A stretch of DNA of 64,000 nucleotides from Variovorax sp. Root318D1 (GCF_001424835.1 NZ_LMCQ01000021.1:1503-65502); one strand, 5' to 3'; counted from the stretch's first letter, positions 43,088-52,182 are shown. The notes: generated by a model not told the origin, from the letters alone. Made by a program: numbers and translations.

Positions 43088-43726
43088 TCAGGCTTCCGCG
43101 TCGGGCGCCTGCGAAGGCTGTGCGCGCTGGAATGCGTCGAGTTCCATGCAGGCTTCGTAGGCGGCCATGGTGCGCGGCAGGCCGCTGAAGTCGCAGTCGA
43201 AGCGCTTGCCGTTGAAGATCTGCGGCACCAGGCAGCAGTCGGCCATCGTGGGCGTGTTGCCGTAGCAGAAGATGCCGGCGGGGTGCAGCGCCAGCTGGCG
43301 TTCGAAGGCCAGCATGCCTTCGCGCACCCAGTGCCGATACCAGGCGTTCTTGGCAGCGTCGTCGAGCTTGAGCTCTTTCACCAAATACTTGAGCACCCGC
43401 AGGTTGTTCAGCGGATGGATCTCGCAGGCGATCGACTGCGACAGCGCACGCACGTGGGCACGGCCGACCGGATCGCTCGGCAGCAGCGGCGGCTCGGGAT
43501 TGGTTTCGTCGAGGTATTCGATGATGGCCATCGACTGCGAAAAGCGCTCGCCCTCGTCTTCGAGGAGCGGTACCAGCATGTCGGGCGAAATGGCCGAGTA
43601 CGGGCCCGTGCGATGGTCGCCGCGGGCAATGTGCACCGGCACGTAGTCGTATTCCAGGCCCTTGAGATTGAGCGCAATGCGCACCCGGAAAGACGAAGAG
43701 GAGCGGAAGTAGTTGTGCAGCTTCAT
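43088..43726 (-). CDS. maiA: Maleylacetoacetate/maleylpyruvate isomerase, zeta-class glutathione transferase
   Basis: The 212-residue protein has the zeta-GST glutathione site MKLHNYFRSSSSFRVRIALN, the cis-Pro segment ISPDMLVPLLEDEG, QSMAIIEYLDET and the C-terminal helical domain with IACEIHPLNNLRVLKYL and TPTMADCCLVPQIFNGKRF. It isomerises a maleyl compound in aromatic-acid degradation. A fumarylacetoacetase-family gene lies divergent at 43816 (89-base gap). The pair could serve either the homogentisate or the gentisate pathway; the ring-cleavage dioxygenase is not in the window. Confidence 0.9.
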   Translation of the reverse strand: MKLHNYFRSSSSFRVRIALNLKGLEYDYVPVHIARGDHRTGPYSAISPDMLVPLLEDEGERFSQSMAIIEYLDETNPEPPLLPSDPVGRAHVRALSQSIACEIHPLNNLRVLKYLVKELKLDDAAKNAWYRHWVREGMLAFERQLALHPAGIFCYGNTPTMADCCLVPQIFNGKRFDCDFSGLPRTMAAYEACMELDAFQRAQPSQAPDAEA

Positions 43727-43815
43727 GATCCGGAGAGCATAGCGCTCGCCGGCAGCCCCGGTCTGCCTCTGGCACACTGCCGTTTTTTCCAGTTTCGCTG
43801 AAAAGGACAGACGCA

Positions 43816-44517
43816 ATGGCTTCCGAGTTTGTTTTCGCCCCGCCCGCGGCCGTTTCCATTCCGGTGGTCGGACAGTCGGCCCGCTTTCCGGTGCACCGCA
43901 TCTATTGCGTGGGCCGCAACTACGAAGATCACGCCAAGGAAATGGGTTTTACCGGCCGCGAACCGCCCTTCTTCTTCATGAAGCCAGCCGACGCCGCGGT
44001 GGTGGTCGATGCGGGGCAGACCGGCACCATCGCCTACCCCACCCTCACCAAGAACCTGCACCACGAGATCGAGCTCGTGGTGGCGATCGGCACCGGCGGC
44101 AAGAACATCAAGGCGGCCGATGCGCACAAGCACATCTTCGGCTACGCCGTGGGCCTGGACATGACGCGCCGCGATCTGCAGAACGACATGAAGAAGCAGG
44201 GCCGCCCCTGGGACATCGGCAAGAGCTTCGAGCAGAGCGCGCCCATCGGCCCGATCGTGCCGGTGGCGGCAGCGGGCGATGCCGAAAAAGCCGAGATCTC
44301 GCTGCAGGTGAACGGCACCGACCGCCAGCGCAGCACGGTCGCCAAGCTGATCTGGAACGTGGCCGAGACCATCGAGCATCTGTCGGCCGCCTGGGAGCTT
44401 CAGCCCGGCGACCTGATCTTCACCGGCACGCCCGAAGGCGTGGCCGCCGTGGTGGCGGGCGACACGCTGGTGGGCGAAGTGGCCGGCCTGCCCAAGCTGA
44501 CCGTCAAGGTCGTCTGA
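43816..44517 (+). CDS. Fumarylacetoacetate hydrolase family protein (fumarylpyruvate hydrolase-like)
   Basis: The 233-residue protein is a short FAH-domain hydrolase: VHRIYCVGRNYEDHAKEMGF, EPPFFFMKPADAAV, LHHEIELVVAIGTGGKNI (metal-binding Glu), GYAVGLDMTRRDLQNDMKKQ and GDLIFTGTPEGVAAVVAGD. The length and GRNYxxHAxE motif fit fumarylpyruvate hydrolases rather than full-length eukaryotic-type fumarylacetoacetase. Paired with the divergent isomerase at 43088-43726, it would complete the last step of gentisate (or homogentisate) breakdown to pyruvate (or acetoacetate) and fumarate. Confidence 0.9.
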   Translation: MASEFVFAPPAAVSIPVVGQSARFPVHRIYCVGRNYEDHAKEMGFTGREPPFFFMKPADAAVVVDAGQTGTIAYPTLTKNLHHEIELVVAIGTGGKNIKAADAHKHIFGYAVGLDMTRRDLQNDMKKQGRPWDIGKSFEQSAPIGPIVPVAAAGDAEKAEISLQVNGTDRQRSTVAKLIWNVAETIEHLSAAWELQPGDLIFTGTPEGVAAVVAGDTLVGEVAGLPKLTVKVV

Positions 44518-44536
44518 CCCTCTTACGTCACGCTTC

Positions 44537-45088
44537 ATGATCCTGCGCGTACCCATCAAGCACTGCAAGAACTGCGGCACCGCAGTGGTCTACCGCGTCC
44601 CCGACGACGGCGACACCAAGGAGCGCGCGGTCTGCCCTGCCTGCAGCACCATCCACTACGAGAACCCGTTGAACGTGGTGGGCACCATTCCCGTCCTGGG
44701 CGACAAGGTGCTGCTGTGCAAGCGCAACATCGAGCCGCGCTGGGGCAAGTGGACGCTGCCCGCGGGGTTCATGGAGCTTGGCGAAACCGCGGCACAGGGC
44801 GCGGCCCGGGAGACCGACGAAGAGGCCGGCGCCCACTACGAGATGCAGGGCCTGTTCGCAGTGATCAGCGTGGTGCGCGTGGGCCAGGTTCACCTGTTCT
44901 ACCGCGCGCGCCTGCTGGACGACCGCTTCGATCCCGGCCACGAGACCATCGAGGCCCGGCTTTTCACCGAGGAAGAAATCCCTTGGGAAGAAATCGCCTT
45001 TCGCACCGTGCGCGAGGCGCTGGAGCACTTCTTCGAAGACCGGCGGCGCGGCAGCTTCGATCGCGTGCACGAACTCAGCATCGTTTGA
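44537..45088 (+). CDS. NUDIX hydrolase with N-terminal zinc ribbon
   Basis: The 183-residue protein has a four-cysteine zinc ribbon (Cys10, 13, 33, 36: CKNCG and CPAC) as in NudC/YjaD-type enzymes. The Nudix box is GFMELGETAAQGAARETDEEAG starting near residue 78, matching the GX5EX7REUXEEXGU pattern except for the T in RETDEEAG. It would hydrolyse a nucleoside diphosphate linked to another moiety, possibly NADH or FAD. It starts 19 bases after the FAH gene. Confidence 0.9.
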   Translation: MILRVPIKHCKNCGTAVVYRVPDDGDTKERAVCPACSTIHYENPLNVVGTIPVLGDKVLLCKRNIEPRWGKWTLPAGFMELGETAAQGAARETDEEAGAHYEMQGLFAVISVVRVGQVHLFYRARLLDDRFDPGHETIEARLFTEEEIPWEEIAFRTVREALEHFFEDRRRGSFDRVHELSIV

Positions 45089-45093
45089 ACCGC

Positions 45094-45609
45094 ATGACCC
45101 AGGCACCCCGCACCACCCCCATGACCACCTTGCTGCGCCGCGGCGCCCTCGCCTGCGGCCTTGCCCTGGGTGCGGGCCTGGCCGCTGTTGCGCACGCAGA
45201 AGTCGTGGGCGATGTCGACACCGCGTTCAAGCTCATCGGGCCCGACCACAAGATCGTGGTCGAAGCCTACGACGACCCCAAGGTCAACGGCGTGACCTGC
45301 TACGTCTCACGTGCCAAGACCGGCGGACTGGCCGGCGCATTCGGCGTGGCCGAAGACAAGTCGGAGGCCTCCATTGCCTGCCGCCAGGTCGGCCCGGTCA
45401 GCGTCACGCAGCCCCTGCCCAAGCGCGAGGAGGTCTACACCGAGCGGCTGTCGATTCTCTTCAAGCGGCTGCGGGTGGTGCGCATGGTCGACCCCAAGCG
45501 CAACACGCTGGTCTACCTCACCTATTCCGACCTGCTGATCGACGGCTCGCCCAAGAACAGCGTCACCGCCGTGCCCATCGACCGCGGCACTCCCATCCCG
45601 CTCAAATAG
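45094..45609 (+). CDS. creA: CreA family periplasmic protein
   Basis: The 171-residue protein has a signal peptide (LLRRGALACGLALGAGLAAV, cleavage near AHA) and the CreA core: EVVGDVDTAFKLIGPDHKIV, DDPKVNGVTCYVSRAKTGGL, SIACRQVGP with the conserved Cys pair, and LRVVRMVDPKRNTLVYLTYS. CreA proteins are conserved in Gram-negatives, with no known biochemical function. It follows the NUDIX gene by 5 bases and is probably co-transcribed. Confidence 0.9.
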   Translation: MTQAPRTTPMTTLLRRGALACGLALGAGLAAVAHAEVVGDVDTAFKLIGPDHKIVVEAYDDPKVNGVTCYVSRAKTGGLAGAFGVAEDKSEASIACRQVGPVSVTQPLPKREEVYTERLSILFKRLRVVRMVDPKRNTLVYLTYSDLLIDGSPKNSVTAVPIDRGTPIPLK

Positions 45610-45740
45610 GTACCGTCGGGTCCGGCGCCACCGCCGCTGCTTCGGGTGGCTTTCGCGAGTTTGCTAGCATGCCCCGCGGCGGCTTGCCCGGCGCGCCGAC
45701 CCGAAGGAACCCTCCGCAACGAAATCGTTCCAACAGAGCC

Positions 45741-46244
45741 ATGCACCTTCAAGATCTAGCTTTTCGTACCGGCGCCGCGGTTCTCCTGGCGGCCGGCCTC
45801 GCAGCCTGCACCACCCCGCAGCCGCCCGCGCGGCCGGGCGTGTACATACCGCCGCCCGTCCAGCAGCCGCAGGCCATGTTCATCCGGCCCGCCAGCGGCA
45901 CCACCATTGCCCGCTTCGACGGTGTGCGCAACAAGGGGCTGGACATTGCCGGCAACGTCGGCGATCCCATCGTTGCCTCCGCCGACGGCCGGGTGGTGTA
46001 CGTGGGCGGCGAGCTGCGCAGCTACGGCAACATGGTCATCATCAAGCACAACGAAACCTTCCTCACCGCCTACGCGCACGCGCAAACCATCCTCGTGAAG
46101 GAAAACGCGGTGGTGCGGCAGGGCCAGAAGATCGCCGAAATGGGCAAGAGCGACACCGACCGCGTGAAGGTGCACTTCGAAATCCGCAAGAACGGCACCG
46201 CCGTCGATCCCGAGCCCTACCTGAGCGGGCGCCTGCAGCAATAA
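45741..46244 (+). CDS. NlpD-like LytM-domain lipoprotein (probable amidase activator)
   Basis: The 167-residue protein starts with a lipobox (LLAAGLAAC, Cys about 23) and a Pro-rich linker (about 24-45). An M23/LytM domain follows: NKGLDIAGNVGDPIVASADG, VVYVGGELRSYGNMVIIKHN, TAYAHAQTILVKENAVVRQG and KVHFEIRKNGTAVDPEPYL. The HxxxD zinc ligand is replaced by NKGLD and the HxH motif by KVH, as in NlpD and EnvC, so the domain is probably inactive and acts by stimulating an N-acetylmuramoyl-L-alanine amidase during cell separation. It is shorter than classical NlpD and lacks a LysM domain. Confidence 0.88.
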   Translation: MHLQDLAFRTGAAVLLAAGLAACTTPQPPARPGVYIPPPVQQPQAMFIRPASGTTIARFDGVRNKGLDIAGNVGDPIVASADGRVVYVGGELRSYGNMVIIKHNETFLTAYAHAQTILVKENAVVRQGQKIAEMGKSDTDRVKVHFEIRKNGTAVDPEPYLSGRLQQ

Positions 46245-46257
46245 CGCAGATCGGGCC

Positions 46258-47913
46258 TCAAAGCAGGCTCTCCGGCACCAGCGGCGCAAGCAGCTCCAGC
46301 TTCCAGCGCGACCAGAAATCCGTTTCCGGCTCCACGTGCAGGATGGTGTCGGCCCCGTCGCCCGACGCGGGGCTCACCCACTCGATGCCGCCCCTGGGGC
46401 CCAGCTGCAGCTGATAGGCGCCGTCCAGCCGGATGAAGCCGATCAGGCTGGTGAGCTGCTGCGCGATCTGCGGGCTGAATATGAAGATGCCGATTTCGGT
46501 GTTGTGCAGCATCGAGCGCGGATCGAAGTTCATCGAACCGACGAAGACGATGTTGCGGTCGACCACAGCCGACTTGCCGTGCAGCCGCCCGCTCGCCGAA
46601 CCGTAGATGCCGAAGCGCTTGGTTTCTTCGACCCGCTTGGGGCTCAGTTCATAGAGCGCCAACCCGAGCCGTAGCATCTCGGGCCGGTAGCGGCGATAGC
46701 CGATGTGCACCAGCGACTCGTCGGTGGCCGCCAGCGAATTGGTGACGATGGTGTAGCCCACGCCCTTCTGCCGCACGAGGCGGAACGTCTCCATGCCGCC
46801 GCGCCCAGGAATCAGGTACGGCGTGGTCTGCAGAACCTCGTGCTCCGCGCCACGTATGTAGCGCTGCACGTTGTAGAGCACGCTGTCGGTCGACTCGTCG
46901 GCCGGCGGCCCGCGCGCTTCGTCCGTGGGCCCCAGCGCCTTGGCGGGCGCATCGGCATACGCTTCGGCGCGCGCCCACACCAGCGACAGCACGCCTTCGT
47001 CCAGGTCCTTGGCAAGCGCGTTGTTGCCCAGCAGGTCGGTCGAAACGATGGGCTCGGGGTGCAGGGTGTCGGGCCCGCCGGTCAACTGCTCGAAGCGTTC
47101 GCGCAGCTGCTGCGGCGTGGCGCCGCGTGTCGAGGCCAGCGACTCGACGGGATACACATAGGGGCTGTTCCAGTACATGTCGAACAGCGATGAAAGCCTC
47201 GGCACGACCGTGCCGGCCACCAGCGTGTCGATGTCGATGAAGTTGGAGCCACCGTCGCGCAGGAAGTATTCGTTGGCGATGTTGCGCCCGCCCATTACCG
47301 CCATGGTGTTGTCCACCACGAACAGCTTGTTGTGCATGCGGCGGTGCACGCGGTCGAAGTCGAGCAGCGACGACGCCCAGCGCGTGCCCAGCCGGCCGCG
47401 CCCGGCCGGGAACGGATTGAACATCCGCACCTCGACGTTCGGATGCGCCGCAAGGCCGGCGAACAAGGTGTCGGCACCCGCTGTGTAGAGGTCGTCCACC
47501 AGCAAGCGAACGCGCACGCCGCGCTCCGCCGCATCACGCAGTTCGCGCAGCAGGTAGCGCCCTGTCTCGTCGTTCTGCACCAGGTAGTACTGCAGGTCGA
47601 TGGAACGCTGGGCCCGGCGCGCGAGCTCGATGCGCGCGTGCAGCGAATACTGCGGCATTGGCAGCAGCCGGAAGCCGCTCAACCCCTGCCCCGGCGGTGA
47701 TGCCGCAGTGACCATTCGGCCCAGCATCGTGTCGGCGCCATCCGTGATGGCCACAGAATGCTTGCGCTCGACCCCCGACGGCAGGCCGGCGCAGCCGCCG
47801 AGAAACAGCAGGGTGACGACGAGCAGCAGCCACAGCGGTCGTTGTACCCAGTAGAGGCGCAAGGCGGCGCCGTTGGCCTTCTCTGAAATTCGCGGGATGA
47901 GGTGTTCTGACAT
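46258..47913 (-). CDS. Phospholipase D-like protein, cardiolipin synthase-type (two HKD motifs)
   Basis: The 551-residue protein has a membrane or lipoprotein-like N-terminus (LWLLLVVTLLFLGGCAGLP, possible lipobox GGC) and two HKD motifs: HRRMHNKLFVVDNTMAVMGG and RLHGKSAVVDRNIVFVGSMN. Also present are RSIDLQYYLVQNDETGRYLL and FNPFPAGRGR, as in ClsC-type cardiolipin synthases and related PLD proteins. It would transfer or hydrolyse phosphatidyl groups at the inner membrane or periplasm. ATG 47913 is set by the signal sequence. It is convergent with the NlpD-like gene. Confidence 0.9.
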   Translation of the reverse strand: MSEHLIPRISEKANGAALRLYWVQRPLWLLLVVTLLFLGGCAGLPSGVERKHSVAITDGADTMLGRMVTAASPPGQGLSGFRLLPMPQYSLHARIELARRAQRSIDLQYYLVQNDETGRYLLRELRDAAERGVRVRLLVDDLYTAGADTLFAGLAAHPNVEVRMFNPFPAGRGRLGTRWASSLLDFDRVHRRMHNKLFVVDNTMAVMGGRNIANEYFLRDGGSNFIDIDTLVAGTVVPRLSSLFDMYWNSPYVYPVESLASTRGATPQQLRERFEQLTGGPDTLHPEPIVSTDLLGNNALAKDLDEGVLSLVWARAEAYADAPAKALGPTDEARGPPADESTDSVLYNVQRYIRGAEHEVLQTTPYLIPGRGGMETFRLVRQKGVGYTIVTNSLAATDESLVHIGYRRYRPEMLRLGLALYELSPKRVEETKRFGIYGSASGRLHGKSAVVDRNIVFVGSMNFDPRSMLHNTEIGIFIFSPQIAQQLTSLIGFIRLDGAYQLQLGPRGGIEWVSPASGDGADTILHVEPETDFWSRWKLELLAPLVPESLL

Positions 47914-48115
47914 CGGTCGATGCGGTGCGCGACGCGCGCAAGGTGGCCGGTTTCTACCATGAGCCGCAAGAAGCTGCGTGCATGGAGTCTTCCTACACCA
48001 TCGGCAAAGGCAAGCTGACGCATTTGCCCTTGCGGCCGCGCCACATTGGGCCATCGAAACCGAAGCGGGCCGCGCATTCCGGAGGCCCCGCCCGGTGCAT
48101 TCAGCGAGGTGTGCG

Positions 48116-49540
48116 GTGACGAAGAAGAACGAACTGCTGGCGCGTTTCGGCGGCAAGCTGACGATGATCGGCTTCGGCTCCATCGGCCAGGCGCTCTTGC
48201 CCGTTCTGCTGCGCCATTTCGACCTCAAGCCCTCGGACATCAAGATCGTGCAGGCCGGCGAAGACCGCAGCGGACTCGCCAAGAAGCTGGGGGTAGAACT
48301 CATACCCACGCGGCTCGAAGAAGGCAACTTTGCCGCCGTGCTCGAGCCGATGCTGAACAAGGGCGACTTCCTGGTCAACCTGTCGGTCGATGTCTCCAGC
48401 CTTGCGCTCATCAAGCTCTGCCGCGAACGCGGCGTGTTCTATCTCGACACCTGCAACGAGCCTTGGGACGGCCGCTACGACGACCCCGGCCTCCCTCCTT
48501 CGCGCCGTTCGAACTACAGCCTGCGGGAGGAGCTGCTGGCCTGGCGCCTCGACAAGCGCAGCGGACCCACGGCAATCATCACGCAAGGCGCCAACCCCGG
48601 CGTGGTGTCGGCGCTGGTGAAGCAAGCGCTGCTGAACATCGCGGCCGACACGCATGCCGAACTCGAGTCGATGCCCGCCAGCTACGAAGATTGGGCCGCG
48701 CTCGCGCAGCAGCTCGAGATCAAGGTGATTCACATTGCCGAGCGCGACTCGCAGGTCGCCCGCCAGCGCAAGCAGAGAAACGAGTTCGTCAATACTTGGT
48801 CGATACACGGCTTCGTCGACGAAGGGCTGCAGCCGGCCGAGCTGGGATGGGGCACGCACGAGCGGCACTGGCCGGCCGACGCGGCACGCCACGGCTTCGG
48901 CAGCGATGCCGCCATCTACCTGAGCCGCCCGGGCATCGGCACGCGGGTGCGCAGCTGGACGCCGCTCGAAGGCCCCTACCACGGCTTCCTGGTCACGCAT
49001 GCCGAATCGATCTCGATTGCGGACCACCTGACGCTGCGCAAGGACGGCGAGGTGCTGTACCGCCCCACGGTGCACTACGCCTACCATCCCTGCGACGACG
49101 CCGTGCTCTCGCTGCACGAATTGGCCGGAAGGAACTGGCAACTGCAGCACCGCCAGAGAATCGTGCGCGACGAAATCGCCGAAGGCATGGACGAGCTCGG
49201 CGTACTGCTGATGGGCAACCCCAAGGGGGTCTACTGGTATGGCTCGCGGCTCACCATCGAACAGGCGCGCGAACTCGCGCCCGCCAACAGCGCCACCAGC
49301 CTGCAGGTGGTGGCCGGCATTTTGGGCGGGATGCTCTGGGCGCTGCAGAACCCGGATGCGGGCCTGGTGGAGCCGGACGACCTCGACCACCGCGTGGTGC
49401 TGGAAGCCGCCCTGCCCTACCTCGGTGAAGTGGTGGGCGTGTATGGCGACTGGACGCCGCTGAAAGACCGCTGTGCGCTTTTCAAGGAGGAAGTGGACAA
49501 GGACGACCCGTGGCAGTTTCTCAACTTCCGGGTGACGTGA
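48116..49540 (+). CDS. hss: Homospermidine synthase
   Basis: The 474-residue enzyme makes homospermidine from putrescine with NAD as a prosthetic cofactor. Signatures: KLTMIGFGSIGQALLPVLLR (Rossmann), FLVNLSVDVSSLALIKLCRE, YLDTCNEPWDGRYDD, AIITQGANPGVVSALVKQAL and NPKGVYWYGSRLTIEQAREL. GTG 48116 is preferred (GAGG 7 bases upstream, start V-T-K-K-N-E); the frame extends upstream without a good start. The amine-oxidase gene begins at the next base after the stop codon, so polyamine synthesis and oxidation are coupled. The 202 bases upstream contain no other recognisable gene. Confidence 0.93.
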   Translation: MTKKNELLARFGGKLTMIGFGSIGQALLPVLLRHFDLKPSDIKIVQAGEDRSGLAKKLGVELIPTRLEEGNFAAVLEPMLNKGDFLVNLSVDVSSLALIKLCRERGVFYLDTCNEPWDGRYDDPGLPPSRRSNYSLREELLAWRLDKRSGPTAIITQGANPGVVSALVKQALLNIAADTHAELESMPASYEDWAALAQQLEIKVIHIAERDSQVARQRKQRNEFVNTWSIHGFVDEGLQPAELGWGTHERHWPADAARHGFGSDAAIYLSRPGIGTRVRSWTPLEGPYHGFLVTHAESISIADHLTLRKDGEVLYRPTVHYAYHPCDDAVLSLHELAGRNWQLQHRQRIVRDEIAEGMDELGVLLMGNPKGVYWYGSRLTIEQARELAPANSATSLQVVAGILGGMLWALQNPDAGLVEPDDLDHRVVLEAALPYLGEVVGVYGDWTPLKDRCALFKEEVDKDDPWQFLNFRVT

Positions 49541-50854
49541 TTGCTGCTGCGCAAGGAACTCGGCGTTGTCGAGAACTCGTATTACGAAGCCAGCGTGCAG
49601 CGCGCGGCGCGGTTCGAGCCGGCACGCCCGCTCGAAGGCATTGCCACGGCAGACGTCTGCGTGGTGGGCGGTGGGCTCGCAGGGCTTTCGGCGGCACTCG
49701 AGCTCGCCACAGGCGGGTTCTCCGTGGTGCTGCTCGAGGCGCAGCGCGTGGGCTGGGGCGCATCGGGGCGCAACGGCGGACAGGTGATCGTCGGCTTCGG
49801 CTCGGATGGCGAAGAAGCCATTGAAGACCAGTTCTCCCCCGAGGACGTGCGCCGCGCTTGGAACATCTCAGTCGAAGGACTGGACCTGATGCAGGAGCGG
49901 ATCGCGAGCTACGCGATCGACTGCGACTGGCAGCCCGGCTACCTCAACCTGTCGGTCAAGCCATCGAAGTCGCGTGCGCTTCGCGAGTGGATGGACCACG
50001 TGCACCGCGTGCATGGCTATCCGCTCAAATGGTTGGGCCCCAAGGACGTTGCAGAGTGCGTGGCCAGCGATCGCTTCGACGCCGGCACCTTCGATGCGCG
50101 CTCGGGCCACCTGCATCCACTGAAATACTCGCTCGGCCTGGCAAGCGCGGCGCGCGCCGCGGGCGCGCAGCTGCACGAGAACTCGGCGGCGCAGGTGATC
50201 GAACGCGGCTCCCGCCCCGTCGTCAAGACGGCGCAGGGCGAGGTACGGTGCAACTTCGTGGTGCTGGCGGGCAACGTGTACCTGGCCGAATACGGGGACG
50301 ACGTGGCGCCCGAGGTGTCGTCGCGCATCATGCCCGTGGGCACCTACATGATCGCCACCGAACCGATGGGCAAGGAACGCGCGGATTCACTCATGCGCGG
50401 CCGGCCGGCGGCATCGGACACGAACTTCGTTCTCGACTACTTCCGCCTCAGTGCCGACCACCGCCTGCTGTTCGGCTCGGGCGACAGCTACAGCGCCAGG
50501 ACGCCGCGCAACCTCATAGAGAAAATCCGCAAAAGCATGCTCACGGTATTTCCCCAGCTCTCGGACCTGGGCATCGACCACGCATGGGGCGGCTTCGTGG
50601 ACATCACGATGAACCAAGCGCCGGACTTCGGGCGCATCGGCAGCAACATCTACTACCTGCAAGGCTTCTCCGGCCATGGCCTGGCACTCACCGGCATGGC
50701 CGGCAAGCTGGCGGCAGAGGCCATTGCGGGCCAGGCGGAACGCTTTGATCTTTTCGCCCGCATCGGACACCATGCGTTTCCGGGCGGCACCATGCTGCGC
50801 ACGCCCGCTCTGGTGCTGGGAATGATTTATTACCGCCTCAGGGACATGATGTAG
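49541..50854 (+). CDS. FAD-dependent oxidoreductase, gamma-glutamylputrescine oxidase (PuuB)-like
   Basis: The 437-residue DAO-family flavoenzyme has the N-terminal FAD motif ADVCVVGGGLAGLSAALELA, then GWGASGRNGGQVIVGFGSDG, FDARSGHLHPLKYSLGLASA and the C-terminal NIYYLQGFSGHGLALTGMAG. This is the PuuB/OrdL group that oxidises putrescine derivatives or other amines. The likely start is TTG 49541, directly after the hss stop codon (TGA-TTG), with SD-like sequence inside hss (AACTTCCGGGTGACG is poor), so translational coupling is assumed. No glutamate-putrescine ligase is adjacent, so the true substrate may be another amine. Confidence 0.88.
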   Translation: MLLRKELGVVENSYYEASVQRAARFEPARPLEGIATADVCVVGGGLAGLSAALELATGGFSVVLLEAQRVGWGASGRNGGQVIVGFGSDGEEAIEDQFSPEDVRRAWNISVEGLDLMQERIASYAIDCDWQPGYLNLSVKPSKSRALREWMDHVHRVHGYPLKWLGPKDVAECVASDRFDAGTFDARSGHLHPLKYSLGLASAARAAGAQLHENSAAQVIERGSRPVVKTAQGEVRCNFVVLAGNVYLAEYGDDVAPEVSSRIMPVGTYMIATEPMGKERADSLMRGRPAASDTNFVLDYFRLSADHRLLFGSGDSYSARTPRNLIEKIRKSMLTVFPQLSDLGIDHAWGGFVDITMNQAPDFGRIGSNIYYLQGFSGHGLALTGMAGKLAAEAIAGQAERFDLFARIGHHAFPGGTMLRTPALVLGMIYYRLRDMM

Positions 50855-50871
50855 GCGCGATGGCGGGCTCC

Positions 50872-51465
50872 TCAGGCGCGCGCATGCCAGCGCCGATGGC
50901 CCGAACGCCGTGCCAGCAGGAGACCAGCCGCGGCCAGCCCGACCATCGCGATGGCCGCCGTGTTGCCCGATGCCGCGCGGCCCATGTCGAGTGCGATCTC
51001 GCCCGAGCGCGGCCCGGCAAGCTGCAGGCGGCGCTTGGTCATCTGCGCGCCCAAGTCGCCGAGCTTGTCTTCCAGCAGCTTCTCGGCCGCGGGCAGCAGA
51101 ATGGTTTCCTCGTCCGCCACGTGATGCATCACGTCACGCATCAGAGTCTGCAGGGTTTCGTCGTAGTCGTGCGCCTCGGGCTCCATGGTGCGCAGCAGTC
51201 CGATGAGGCGGCGCATTTCAGAATGCTCGTCCAGCGCCTTCGTGATGCGCTCGTCCTCGCAGACCTTGCGCATCTCGGGGTAGAAGATTTCTTCCTCCAG
51301 TTGCGCATGAATTTCGAGCGCGGTGCAGATGGTGTTGACCAGGCCCTTCTTCACGCGCGCGGGCGCGCTGGCCTTGTACTGGTGAAAGGTGGAAAGCACA
51401 TGCGTGTGGTCCAGGCGAATCATGTTGGTCGCCGTGGGAAACAGCCGGGAGACGATGTTTGTCAT
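50872..51465 (-). CDS. Hemerythrin HHE domain protein with C-terminal membrane anchor
   Basis: The 197-residue protein has a four-helix hemerythrin domain with iron-ligand residues spaced as DHTHVLSTFHQY, EIHAQLEEEIFYPEM, DEHSEMRRLIGLL and MHHVADEETILLPAAEKLL. After about residue 150 it has a linker and one hydrophobic helix (TAAIAMVGLAAAGLLLARRS) ending in a basic tail. That predicts a tail-anchored inner-membrane protein with the hemerythrin in the cytoplasm. Such proteins bind di-iron and respond to oxygen or nitrosative stress. It is followed upstream by a second hemerythrin gene lacking the anchor. Confidence 0.88.
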   Translation of the reverse strand: MTNIVSRLFPTATNMIRLDHTHVLSTFHQYKASAPARVKKGLVNTICTALEIHAQLEEEIFYPEMRKVCEDERITKALDEHSEMRRLIGLLRTMEPEAHDYDETLQTLMRDVMHHVADEETILLPAAEKLLEDKLGDLGAQMTKRRLQLAGPRSGEIALDMGRAASGNTAAIAMVGLAAAGLLLARRSGHRRWHARA

Positions 51466-51560
51466 GGTGAGCTCCAAGGCGAAATGGAAAAAGCGGCGCA
51501 CCCGGCCGATGCCGGCCGGGTGCCGGAATCGATGGCGAACAACCCCTGCAAGGCGCCTGC

Positions 51561-52058
51561 TCAGGCGGCCACGCCGGTGAGTTCTTCCATCAACTCTTCC
51601 TTGCGCATTGCAAGCTGCTCGCGCATGGCCATCAGGTCCAGGTTCTTGGCGGCGCGTGCCTTGACGAAGATCTCGTTGCGCTCCTCCTTCACGTGGTGGT
51701 CGATGTACTCGCCCAGCACGATGACCTTGGCGTCGAACTTTTCATCCACGTCTGTGGCCGATTCGATTTGCGCGATCAGTTCCTTGGCGGTGCCATGCTC
51801 GACCTCGGCCTCGTCCAGCAGATCGGTTTCGCTGATCGCCTCGCGCAACGCCGGGTAGAAAATTTCTTCCTCGATCTGCGCGTGAACGGTCAGCTCGGTA
51901 CAAATCTGGTTGGCAAGCTCGCGCTTCTTTTGCTGCGCATTGGCAGCTCGCGAATGAGTCAGTTCCTCATATTCCTTGAACATCTTCTTGACGTTGCGGT
52001 GGTCCGTGTCGAGAAGGCTGCAGGCGTCGGGTGCTGCGCGCTTGGTGGAGGTGGGCAT
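51561..52058 (-). CDS. Soluble hemerythrin HHE domain protein
   Basis: The 165-residue protein carries the hemerythrin ligands in DTDHRNVKKMFKEYEEL, TVHAQIEEEIFYPALRE, EVEHGTAKELIAQIE and EYIDHHVKEERNEIFVKARA, followed by a short Met/Lys/Glu-rich helix. It is a paralogue of the anchored protein at 50872-51465, separated by 95 bases, and both probably belong to one stress-related unit. Confidence 0.88.
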   Translation of the reverse strand: MPTSTKRAAPDACSLLDTDHRNVKKMFKEYEELTHSRAANAQQKKRELANQICTELTVHAQIEEEIFYPALREAISETDLLDEAEVEHGTAKELIAQIESATDVDEKFDAKVIVLGEYIDHHVKEERNEIFVKARAAKNLDLMAMREQLAMRKEELMEELTGVAA

Positions 52059-52182
52059 CGTGGGCTCCGGTTGGGTTGAGGGAAGCTGAACGATGAAAGG
52101 ACTGCAAATCCCGCGACGTAGGAAAGCTCCTTGAGTGCACGTAGCACGGCGCACTACCCGCGCGCCGCTGCTCCCGCCATGC

